DNA of 64,000 bases from NCBI GenBank assembly GCA_032718865.1, contig JALUTQ010000005.1:1364001-1428000 (forward strand), in the 5' to 3' direction. The position numbers and the translations under genes are program-made. Shown piece by piece: positions 34,950 to 44,584 of the stretch (its first letter is position 1; every line of letters starts with the position of its first letter). The notes under the pieces are model-generated. The model ran no database searches and was not told the origin of the DNA. It saw nothing but the letters and a program-made list of their open reading frames with translations. The DNA is from Tilletia caries. Taxonomy: Eukaryota > Basidiomycota > Exobasidiomycetes > Tilletiales > Tilletiaceae.

Positions 34950-37002
34950 CTAGTGATGAAGGGGTTGAGCGACCTGCGAGTACGCCGACCGAATCATCTC
35001 GAACAGCTCCGGGTCCCTCGTCGCAATGACCTCCGGATCCTCCGCCAGCGCCACAAAGAGCGTGCTGACACCGGAACCAATCGTGCCCGCACCGAGGGAG
35101 AGCGAGATCTGCAGACCGAAGACAAAGCTCGCGAGGATGATGATCGACGAGCTCTCGCCTGGGTTCGAGTTGGACTCTTTGAGGTAGATGTAGGAGAAGA
35201 GGGCGGTGAGGATGCCGATGGCGAAACTGCCCATGAGCCAAACTGTGTTGACCAGCGAGTCGTTGACGATGACATCGACACCCTGTGGAAGAAAATGAGA
35301 TGCCGGTACGTGAGTTTTTGAAAGACGCAGATTTCGAGACAGAGGCAAAACGTGAATCTCACCTTCTGTTGGAGCAGCGTGAAGGTCGCCTTGGCAGCCT
35401 CGATGTAGCTGGACCCATAAAGGGCAACATTGATAAAGGCGTACTTGTTGAGCCATCGGACCATGCCCTCAATGCAGCCGATACCTGGAAAAGAAAAGGA
35501 GCCCCTCAATGAGTTCAGAAACCTCGCCGCGTCCGAAACATCTGGTCAAAAAGCAAAATGAACTCACAGCAACTAGCGACGCAAGCCAGGATGGAACTGA
35601 TCATATCTCCCTCCGCAGCTTGCGTAGCGGAAAGTGTGCGGAAGAAGGCGCGCAACAGCTCGAGGAGGGAGACGATGAGGGAGCCGAAGCAGATACTGCC
35701 GAGCGAGTAGGTAGTTGCGCGCTTGAACGACGACAGAGCGACGTGCTTCGTCGGAGCCTGCCATGAATGAAAAAGAAAGGGGTCAATTCTGTCTCCTTGA
35801 GAATGGAGATTTCAACCAGAAACGCTCGCGGACTCACTCCATAGTACCAAACGCCAAAGATGCCCGCAGTGACAACAAGAGTGATGTTCTTCAACACCTC
35901 CGAAACGTAGTAGAACACGAAGAAGAGGAAGACGACAAGGCCCGTGATGGTCGAGTTCGAGCGGGAGGAGTTGCTCTGGGACTCGCCCTTCGGGTCGAAG
36001 CGTTGGTAGGTCGCGACCAGCGTCCACGTCCACCAGACCGAGAACATGGCCTGGAAGAGGGAGCCTAGGAGGGCGACGACGTACGTGCTCGGGTACTGGT
36101 TCGCCGCCTTCAGGATAGTCTTGAGCAGGATACGCGCAAGTGGGACTGGGGGTTGGTGTGATTAATCCGATCAGTAACTAAATGCGCCATGATCCAGGAG
36201 GATCAGGAGGAGGGACATGTAGACTCACTGCGTTTACGGGCGAAGAAGTAGAAGACGATGCTCAGGACGGCGAAGATGGTGAAAATGACGGCCCCGGACG
36301 TGAAACCTTGAGTCCAGACTGTGCGTGCAAGAATTGAGAAAAAAAGTAGTTGAGCATGTCTGAATGATCGACGAGCGGGTTAAAGGAAAGATGGGTTCAC
36401 TCACGATAGACGCAGTATCCAATGTTGAGCAGCACGTTGAGAGCCCAGGTGATCTCAATGATGGCCCGAGTAGCAACCCGGACCAAAATCAAGTACAAGA
36501 TCGAAAACACAAGCGCAACCCCAACGCTAAGCATCAGGATGATAGCCGTATGCGTATTCAGCGTGCCCACAAGCCCATTAACACCCCCCGGCCCGTTTCC
36601 CTGCCGCCCGCTCACAAGACCACCGGCGATACTGCTTATCGAGTAGTCGCGCAGCGTGATGACCGAGAGCGCGATGAACCCGCCGAGCACGGCAAGGAAG
36701 AAGAGGGCGAAGAAGGGGTCGCGGAACTTAGGCTTCGTTGGTGCGAATCGCTCCCCCTCGTAGCCGTTTGGGGCCAGGACGCCGGGCTTGTCGCCCCCGC
36801 CCGCGCCGCCGTAGCCGGAGTAGCCTCCTCCGCCGGGCTGCTGCTGCTGTTTGGCATAGTCCTGCTGCTGCTGTTGGGGCGGGTAGTATCCCTGCTGCTG
36901 CTGCTGTTGCGGCTGTTGCTGTTGTTGCTGGCCGTAGGGAGCGGATTGGGGCATGCTGTAGCCCTGCCCCGCGTAGGGCGGCTGCTGCGCGTAGTACGCC
37001 AT
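34950..37002 (-). CDS. PNS1: PNS1, choline-transporter-like (CTL) membrane protein
   Basis: Starts MAYYAQQPPY at 37002. The N-terminal 100 residues are Gln/Gly/Tyr/Pro-rich, as in fungal Pns1. After KPKFRDPFFALFFLAVL the protein has about ten membrane segments spread over six or more exons, including IILMLSVGVALVFSILYLILV, VIFTIFAVLSIVFYFFARKRI, the conserved YVVALLGSLFQAMFSVWWTWT, a GLVVFLFFVFYYVSEVLKN block, SICFGSLIVSLLELLR, CIEGMVRWLNKYAFINVALYG and FSYIYLKESNSNPGE. It ends AQPLHH at a TAG (34950-34952). CTL proteins are plasma-membrane or vacuolar solute carriers; yeast Pns1 is not essential for choline uptake (literature), so substrate is open. Confidence 0.92.
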
Positions 37003-37469
37003 CTGCTCGTGACTGCGGTGTGAAGGTGGTGGTGGTGAAGGTACAGCATGCAAGGAGCGCCCGGCTGCTCGCTGCTCGACCCAGACAGAATTCCAGATTC
37101 CAGATCGTCGGTTTGTTTGTTTCATTTGTTCGTTTTGTTGATCCAGTCCCCACCGACCGCGCATCGGGCCCAGCATGACCGACGAACGTTCCTGCCGCGA
37201 GCTGTCAGATGTCAGCTGAGAGGTACAGGCAGGCAGGGCATGCTGTAGACAGGATCGTGCGATCTTGGTGGTTCAATAATTGCAAGGGTGAGAACGATCT
37301 CTTCCACCGTGATCCACAGCACAGGGTCTTCGATGGCCAGGGAATCGTGCGAGGGGCTAAAACAAGAAGAGAGAAGCGTGGGAACGAGCGCGAGAAGAAA
37401 GGGAAGGAAATGAGGAAACAATGAACTTCCATTATATTTGGTAATCTGAGACAATCAGCATCCAGCGGC
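37003..37469. other. PNS1 upstream region
   Basis: About 470 bp holding the PNS1 promoter and leader. No gene is supported. Confidence 0.4.
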
Positions 37470-37543
37470 GACTGCGTAGCTCAGTTGGTTAGAGCGTCCG
37501 ACTGTTAATCGGGAGGTCGACAGTTCAAACCTGTCCGTGGTCG
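37470..37543 (+). tRNA. tRNA-Asn (anticodon GTT)
   Basis: A 74-nt cloverleaf without intron. Acceptor GACTGCG pairs with CGTGGTC (two G-U), the D arm is GCTC-AGTTGGTTA-GAGC, the anticodon arm TCCGA-CTGTTAA-TCGGG places GTT at 34-36, and the T arm is GACAG-TTCAAAC-CTGTC. A T5 run at 37547-37551 is the Pol III terminator. Confidence 0.97.
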
Positions 37544-37710
37544 ATCTTTTTGTTTTGGTTTGATGTATCTTTTTGGACACAACCACATGACACCCGTCCC
37601 CAGCTCTGAGCCCTCCCCTCCTTTTTTACTTTTTTGCTACCCGTACTCTACTAAGGATTCTCCAGACATTTGCTCAATCATCATTTGCAGAGCTGACACA
37701 GACGCAATCA

Positions 37711-38728
37711 TTACATTTCACCGCATTCTATGGAGGGGCGGGTCGTCGAAGGAAGTGAGCAAGGTTCAACATTGAAGGGGAAGTGAATGGAGACTCACCT
37801 GCGATTCTGACTGCGAGTCTGGGTCGATTGTTTGCCCCTGTGGGCACGTTCTCCATCTTGCGGACTGTCAATGTGCCGTCGATGACCTGGAGATGGAGAG
37901 GATGAGATGAGTGGAATAAAGGAAAGGGAGGGAGAGAATAGGATGAGAACTGACCTTGCCGAAGACGACGTGCTTGCCGTCGAGGTACTCTGCTGGCGCA
38001 CATGTGATGAAGAACTGAATGGAGAGAGGGAATCAAAAGGATATGAGTGTGTGAGCGTGCCGAAGTTGAAACAGCTCTCTTTCGATTGAACAGAAAAAGA
38101 AAAAGGCAAGGCGTACCTGACATCCATTCGTATTCGGACCCGAGTTGGCCATGGAGAGCAGCATGGGAGTGGTATGTTTGAGCTCAAACCCTTCGTCTTC
38201 AAACTTGTCTCCGTAGATGCTTGTGCTGCCTGTGCCATCTGCGTTGATGAAGTCGCCTCCTTGGACCATGAAGTTGTTAATGATGCGGTGGAAGATGGCG
38301 CCTTTGTATCCGACGGGTTGGTGATTTGGTCTGGATTGGTAGAGGGGTTTGAAGGTCAAGACCAACTACAGAAAAAAGAGGGTGAAAGAAGGAGCTGACC
38401 TGTGTTCGCCTGTGCAGAATTGTCTAAAGTTCTCTGCCGTTCTGCGGGTTGGGGAAAGGAGGTGTGAAAGTGAGCTTATCTGGTGAATTGAAGGAAAGAT
38501 GCGAGGTAAAAACTGAGATAGAAGGGAAAGACGTACTTTGGGACGATGTCTGAGAAGAGTTCGAACTTGATCCTGCCCGCTGGCTGGGGCGGGTTGTCTC
38601 CGATGGTAATGTCGAAGAAGACGATTGGCCGTTCTAGTGAAAATTGGAAAGGGATGAGCTGACTGACGAAAGGACAAGAGGGGCGAGGAGGATCTCGGTT
38701 GATACCCACCTGGTTTCGCGGATGCCAT
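37711..38728 (-). CDS. PPIH: Cyclophilin H-type peptidyl-prolyl isomerase
   Basis: Seven exons from MASAKP (38728) to ECGEM-stop (37711). The final exon is only 17 nt. Family motifs: [111 protein letters not shown]. The active-site set (FHRI, FMVQGGD, MANSG, FFIT, W replaced by LDGKHVVFG context) is intact. The variable [15 protein letters not shown] segment matches cyclophilin H of the U4/U6 snRNP rather than cytosolic CypA, so a splicing-associated role is inferred. Confidence 0.88.
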
Positions 38729-39594
38729 GATGACTGTTCTATATACCAGCTGAGCAATTCGAAGGCGTGGATGGGATGGGTCAGGTCATGGTCCAGCAGG
38801 CCATGGCTGCGATCTTCCTGAGGCAAGCAAGGCGAGGCGCTTTTCAGAACAGAAGTAGTGCTTTTGCAAAAAATATCTTTGCTGGATACGGTCGGCTATA
38901 ATCGGCGTCCATACAGTGGTTCGATGCAGGAACGAAAGGGGCAAACACCGGGGGCGCGGGGGCGGCGGGCTGAAGCGGAAGCGAGAGAATTCCTGAGGGC
39001 GGCACAGCTTGGAAGCAGCGAGGCATCAGCGGATCAGCATGGAGGAGTGTGGGAGGCAAGCAAGCAGGGAGAGATGGAAGCGTGCCTTGCTTGCGACGAT
39101 TGGCGTGCCTGGCTGGCGGTGCCGTGCGTGTGGGTTGCGAGGGCGATGTTGGGGACAGGGGGACCCTTGAATCTGTGTGTGGGATGAGGTGTGCGAGATT
39201 GACTGGTGTTGTGCTGTGTTCCCCCGCGCGGTTCGGTTGGGACTTGGGATGCCGAGATTAGGCGGGGGAGTAGAGTGACGCAGTGCTGCCCTTGGCGGGG
39301 CGGGGTGCTCAGCGCTCAGTTCGCCCCCTCATCCAGAAGGCCGGCGGACGGCGGTGGAGACGAACATCTCTCCCTCCGTTCCGCTTTCCCTCTCGCCGCC
39401 ATCGACGATTACAACAGCAGCAACAGCAGCGAGCTCGATAGCAGCGCAGCATATTCTCAGCTTAGTAGTAGTACTCAGGCACACACACTCACACACACAC
39501 TGACCAGGTACGCATTCATTGCGACACACACACACACCATGGGGAATAGCACAGCGCTCAGGTTCTCACTCTCCTCCTCCCTCTGCGCAGAACG
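38729..39594. promoter_or_regulatory. Divergent promoter region CypH/HSF-like, possible 5' UTR intron
   Basis: An 866-bp interval. A CA-repeat leader lies at 39480-39540. A GTACGC donor near 39507 and a CTGCGCAG acceptor ending at 39590, four bases before the HSF-like ATG, suggest an intron in the 5' UTR. Confidence 0.5.
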
Positions 39595-42495
39595 ATGGCG
39601 GACTCGTCGCCGTCGCTGACTGCGCGCACACAGCTCCAGGGCCGGCCCACCACGCACCAGTCCTCCCAGCACGCCTTCTCACAGCCACAGCCAATCGACT
39701 TCTCCTACAACACCGCCTCCATCCGTCCTTATCTGTCCACCTCCTTCAAGACATCCGCAGAACGATCCATCTCATCACGCTTCCGAGAGCACCGCAACAA
39801 CGAAGATGAGGATCAGCACGACATCTTCCCATACAACAACGGTAGCAGTCCTTTCCTCCCAGCCAACAGACCACTGCCACAGAATACAGCCACCGCAACA
39901 GGAGCTGGCGCAGGAACAGGAACAGGAACAGGAACAGAGCTGCCACAGCGACTCATGTCCCTCGGCCATCTCACCCTCAACTCGCCAGACATCAGACCAA
40001 ACACAGCCATCTCTCCGCTGCCCACCCTCTCAGCACTCAACCCAGGCACCAGCTACTCCTCCTCCTCCGCACTCGGCACATCCCCCGGTCCACACGCTGC
40101 CTATGCCCAACAGCGACGACTCAGCAACCACCGCGCACCCACCATGCGCGATGTATACGGCACCGGTTCGCCCTCTTCCTCTGGTGTTGTGGCCAATGCT
40201 GCATCAGCTGTTCCGGGTGTCTACGGCGTTTCACCCTCAAGCGCAGCAGCGACAGCAGCAGGAAGACTCAGTAGCAGTCTCCCCGCTCCCTCTGGTTTCA
40301 TCCCACCCGGCACATCTCCTTCCTCAGCAGCAGCCGCAGCAGCTAGCGCCCGGCGTATCTCACATGGTAGACCCGTTCGGCCCGGTCTCGTCTCCGCCTC
40401 CTCCAACTCCGGCGCACTGCCCACCCTGCCCTCTTCGTCCTCGGCCACCCGTCAGGGTCCATACTCACGTCCAAGCTACAGCTCCGCCTCCAACCGCTCC
40501 CAATCTCGGAACCGACTCTCCTTTGGACAGCAGGGTGGGGGTCCAGGTACGGGCCCCCGTGAGGATCGTAACAACTCGTCCGGACTCGGCTTACTCGGCG
40601 CGGCTGCTCTGGCTGATGCCGCCAGTCCACCTTTTGCCCTCCGCCCGACTCGCATGAACCGCTTTCACAACTCCAGCAGTGCCAGAGCGACCTCGATCGC
40701 CGACTCGGATCTCGACTTTGCCATGGAGGATATCGAGGGTCCCTTTAACGACAAGCCACACCACCATCACCATCACGCCGGTCCGTCCTCGTCCGACCTC
40801 GAGGAAGGGGAGGAGACCGATCTCGATGAGCTCGACGAAGATGACGAGCTGGATGACGAGATGATGCTCTCGCTTGTCAACGAGGTCGACGATGCTGAAG
40901 CCACAGAGGACGAGTCGGAGGAGATCAAGGAGCATATTCGGTCCTCCGGCGCATCGTCCTATACCAAACCGGGCATGGGGCCCGGCATGGGCCAGCTCTT
41001 GGGACAATTCAACCAGCATCCTCTGGGCGCGGGAGCAGGTGCGGGCGTAGGCGCACATCGGAATTCCCTCCGCTCCATGCCGACGGCCGTCCCCGGTGGC
41101 CGTGCCCGTTCCACGGCGCGTCATTCCGTCGGCGGCATTGGGATCGCAGGTGGTGGACCGGGCACGTCGGCCGCGGCGAGTTATACCAGCCCCTCGTCCT
41201 CGCTGGGTCTGAACTTTCGCGAGGCACATGGACATGCGCCGCACCAACCTTACCCGAGCCGGGCCGCGCACCAGCAGCATCATCTGTACAGCGCTCGCTC
41301 GCCCCGATTGGGCGGCCAGGCCGATCTTGGTTCGTCTTCGTCCTCGAGTCCGATCTACTCCGCTTCGGTTCCCACTACCGCTGCTGGAGTGGCCTCCTCG
41401 CTTCAGAGACAAGTCAGTAGTACGGGGAGCGGGGAGACGGATTTGAGCCATGCGTCTTCTGCGTTGGCTGCGATGCGGCATTATCCCTTTGGCTCCAGTC
41501 CTGCCACGTCGGCCACGGGAGGCGGTGGGCGGGCTGCTGTTCTTCCGCCCCGGTCGGCTCTTCCGACGACGGGACATCATCGGCGGACGCAGAGTGCGCA
41601 GACGAACGAGGATGGAGGGAGTGAAGCCGGGTCTTCTTCGGCTGATGGGACGCGTTTGACCGCCGGTACCAGCGGGGTTGCAGGTGCGGCAGCGGACATT
41701 TCCACCTCGAGTATGGGCGCGGGAACGGGAACGGGTCTTGACGAGAATGCCGAGGTCGCCTTGATCCGGGACCGCCTGGGCGGCGCAGCCCACTGCTCCG
41801 CCTTCATCTCCAAACTCTGGTACCTCCTCATCAACCCAACCCTGTACTCGCCCTACATCCGCTGGTCCGAGGCGGGCGACTCGATCATCCTCTCGAACGA
41901 AGCCGACGTCTCGGCCGAGTTTGCGAACGAGGTTCTCCCTAGGCTGTTCAAGCATGGGAATAATGCGAGTTTTATTAGGCAGTTGAATCTGTATGGGTTT
42001 CAGAGGGTGCCGAGTAGTCGGTTGTTGGATCAGGCGGAGGTGAAGGCTGCTGCGAGGATTATGAGGGAGAGGGAGAGGGTGGGTGGTGCTGGTGTTGGTG
42101 GGAGGAGCTTGAGTCGTGGACGGAATTCGGACGCGGTTGGGATGCCGTCCTCATCCTCGGTACCGTCGTCCTCGCCCCTGCGCTCCTCCACCATCCCCCA
42201 ATCACAATCGACGAGCGGCTCCCCCTCCAATCCGAACGCGAACGCGAACGGCGGGATGATGACGATGACCACTGCCTTACACCTGTACGGTCCCCATTCG
42301 AGCTTTGCGCATCCGTCCTTCCGGCGCGGGCAGGAGAGTCTGTTGCCGAGTATGAAGCCGCGGTCGAGTAAGAAGCCGAAGGGGGCTAAGGCGGGTGCTG
42401 CGGGAGGGTCGGCAGGGACGGCGGTGGGGGGAGCTGCTGGGGACGCTGTGGGTGGAGGGGAGGGGGAGGATGATGGGTTTGGTGGGGAGGAGTGA
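39595..42495 (+). CDS. HSF-type DNA-binding regulator with a split, C-terminal domain
   Basis: A single coding exon of 966 residues. The first ~700 residues are disordered: Ser/Pro/Ala-rich, a (TG)n-like Gly-Thr stretch, a His6 tract and a strongly acidic block (DLEEGEETDLDELDEDDELDDEM) that could act in activation. The HSF domain starts near residue 732 (AFISKLWYLLINP, YIRWSEAGDSIILSN, LPRLFKHGNNASFIRQLNLYGFQRV). Instead of running straight on to the last strand, about 90 low-complexity residues intervene before SFAHPSFRRGQESLLPSM (near 900-920), which matches the normal end of the domain. The domain sits at the C-terminus, unlike Hsf1, Sfl1 or Skn7 where it is N-terminal. Target genes unknown; no coiled-coil trimerisation zone is evident. 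Confidence 0.85.
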   Translation: MADSSPSLTARTQLQGRPTTHQSSQHAFSQPQPIDFSYNTASIRPYLSTSFKTSAERSISSRFREHRNNEDEDQHDIFPYNNGSSPFLPANRPLPQNTATATGAGAGTGTGTGTELPQRLMSLGHLTLNSPDIRPNTAISPLPTLSALNPGTSYSSSSALGTSPGPHAAYAQQRRLSNHRAPTMRDVYGTGSPSSSGVVANAASAVPGVYGVSPSSAAATAAGRLSSSLPAPSGFIPPGTSPSSAAAAAASARRISHGRPVRPGLVSASSNSGALPTLPSSSSATRQGPYSRPSYSSASNRSQSRNRLSFGQQGGGPGTGPREDRNNSSGLGLLGAAALADAASPPFALRPTRMNRFHNSSSARATSIADSDLDFAMEDIEGPFNDKPHHHHHHAGPSSSDLEEGEETDLDELDEDDELDDEMMLSLVNEVDDAEATEDESEEIKEHIRSSGASSYTKPGMGPGMGQLLGQFNQHPLGAGAGAGVGAHRNSLRSMPTAVPGGRARSTARHSVGGIGIAGGGPGTSAAASYTSPSSSLGLNFREAHGHAPHQPYPSRAAHQQHHLYSARSPRLGGQADLGSSSSSSPIYSASVPTTAAGVASSLQRQVSSTGSGETDLSHASSALAAMRHYPFGSSPATSATGGGGRAAVLPPRSALPTTGHHRRTQSAQTNEDGGSEAGSSSADGTRLTAGTSGVAGAAADISTSSMGAGTGTGLDENAEVALIRDRLGGAAHCSAFISKLWYLLINPTLYSPYIRWSEAGDSIILSNEADVSAEFANEVLPRLFKHGNNASFIRQLNLYGFQRVPSSRLLDQAEVKAAARIMRERERVGGAGVGGRSLSRGRNSDAVGMPSSSSVPSSSPLRSSTIPQSQSTSGSPSNPNANANGGMMTMTTALHLYGPHSSFAHPSFRRGQESLLPSMKPRSSKKPKGAKAGAAGGSAGTAVGGAAGDAVGGGEGEDDGFGGEE

Positions 42496-42860
42496 GGTGG
42501 CTCTCTTTTGGTCTGCGCGGGTCGGTTTGCCTTGGATCGAACACGGACACACGCACACGCACATGCACACACAACCACAAACGCAAGCAAACACACCCAC
42601 GCACGCGAACAGACACTCCCACGCACATACACACACACACACGCACACATTTTCGACCGCCCCTTCGCTTTCGTTCGCCATTCAAGATCCGACCACCCGT
42701 CTCCTTTCGGCTCTCCCGTCTCGACCACCACATCTACTTCGCCAGTCTATACTTCGCCCATGACTTTCTTTCTCCGGGGCTTTCTTCTCTTGCCATCTCT
42801 CACGACATTTGTATAACACCCATCTCTCCCCTCCGTCGACGGGGTTTGCGTTGGGGCCTT
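42496..42860. repeat. CA-rich 3' flank of the HSF-like gene
   Basis: An imperfect (CA)n/(CACG)n tract fills about 42540-42650. The remainder is probable 3' UTR up to the 14-bp duplication at 42861-42874. Confidence 0.7.
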
Positions 42861-43117
42861 GTTCAACACACAACTTTTTGATTCATACGCTGACCCAGGC
42901 CGTGGAGGCCTATGCAGGGAAGAGAGAAGATCATACAACAGGAGGAGGAGTTAAGAGTGAGGACGATGTTGGAGGAGAGGTCGCAGCCAAAGGCGGGAGG
43001 GGGATCTGAAGGAAGTGGGGATGCTGCGCACAGCGGGATCATATGAGAATACCAAACGTACTTTATGCTGCATGTTTGAGCGCCATTGTGGGAGATGTGT
43101 CGTAGCCGGCGTACCAG

Positions 43118-44521
43118 CTACAAGTCCGAGGGAAGGTTGCCAGGGGACGTCAATTCGTCGTTTTTGGCGAGCGCGTCTCGCCATGCGCGTCGATGTGCGC
43201 ATTGCTCGTCGTCTGCCTTGTGCGCCTCGCCGCAGTTGGAGCAGCGGAGGCTGTGTGTGGCGCATGATGAGGAGGCGGTGCTGCTGCATGCTGCGCAGGG
43301 AGGATGGTTGATTGTCGGATGTTTTCCCGCGCACAGCCGACAGACAGGAGATCGGCGACAGTGACGCGCGACGTGGCCGAACTGTTGACAGTGCCCGCAT
43401 TGCTGGAGTCGAAGATTGGGACGATATTCCGAGACGATGCGGGGCTGGTTGTTGTATCCAAGTTGACCCCGGTCCAAAGCCATGCGTTTGGCACCGGGGT
43501 CTTCACAGAGGACGAGGACTGACCCGAAACCGTTGGGGTGGGCCTCCCGCTTCACTGGAGAGGCGAGAAACCGCGTGTTGATGAAGTTGATGTTGTTGGT
43601 GGAGGTGAGAGCAGCTGCCATGCCCTCACCATCCTTGTCGGAGAAGGGTATTCCGTGAACCACGATTGTTTGAAGGAGCCTGAACGTTGGTTCGCGCAGA
43701 GTGGGGAGTGCTTCTTGGTCGGGGAAGGCTTCCGCAAGCCATCGATCGCCTTCAGATGCGAGGACTTGCTCGACCTCCAGCTGGTTGGCAAAGTTGATGC
43801 CGATGTCGCCGCTCCTCAACTTCTCGACCGAGAGTGGTGTGACCATCTCTGATCAAAAAATTGGGTCCTTGAGAGCGTTGAAGATCTGTGGTGCGCCGAG
43901 GTTGCGCGCGGGGTGGTCGGGAGGCAGCCCTTTCGTATTGAGGACGACGCGAAAGCGCACGCGCGGCGCGGATGTGTGCCTGTGCGCATACACCGTTGCC
44001 GCAGACCGTGCGGCAACCGTGCCGGGAGGAGGATTTCCTCGGTTGGGGGTCGAGTCGGTTGTCGGGGGGGAAGGAGCAGCTGTTTCCAGCACCGTCCGCT
44101 CGAGCGCACCGAAGCGGCCGAGGAGCATCTCGAAATCCGACCTGGAGATGGGCGGAGAGGCATCCGCGGCATTCGGTGTGCTGGAAGGGCCGGGAGCGGG
44201 AGCTGCTGAGGAAGAGAGATGCTCCTGGAGTCTCTCGAGCGCTCGCTTGACGTTGTGGAGCTCGGCGTCCTTCGGCTGTCGATACCGTTTACCGGTATCT
44301 GGGTCGCTGGCCGTCGAGCGGATGATAGCGAGGGCGTCCTGTATAATCGAGGACGCAGTGGACGAGTTGAGAGGGTCGTCATTTGAGGGTGCTGACGTGG
44401 CAGCCGCATGAGGTGGAGATTGTGGGGCGTCGGGCTCGTTGTCCGCCCGTCGCGCACCAGTGGACGAAGACGAAGCGTTCGTGGGGACACGCGAGGTGCT
44501 CCCGCGGGCTCTAGGAGGCAT
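43118..44521 (-). pseudogene. LINE ORF1 (Gag-like) with three CCHC knuckles, one in-frame stop
   Basis: Starts MPPRARGST at 44521. Residues to ~90 are disordered and Ser/Ala-rich; a short coiled coil (VKRALERLQEHL) follows. The middle part (VHGIPFSDKD, NINFINTRFLAS, FGSVLVLCEDPGAKRMALDRG) is typical of fungal Tad/I-like LINE gag proteins. Zinc knuckles near the C-terminus are CGHCQQFGHVARHC, CRLCAGKHPTINHPPC and a third CSNCGEAHKADDEQC. An in-frame TGA at 43853-43855, after NALKDPIF, splits it into 222 and about 242 codons in the same frame. No upstream or downstream ORF2 exists. Confidence 0.85.
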
Positions 44522-44584
44522 GAGGGTAGGTCAAAGGATACTTGGCGGGGGAGGCAGTTATGTGTACCAATCCACTCAAAAGTT

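Noticed and set aside
40591..41955. 454-residue open frame antisense to the HSF-like gene
   Set aside because: Arg/Gly/Ser composition follows from the sense low-complexity region; no motif.
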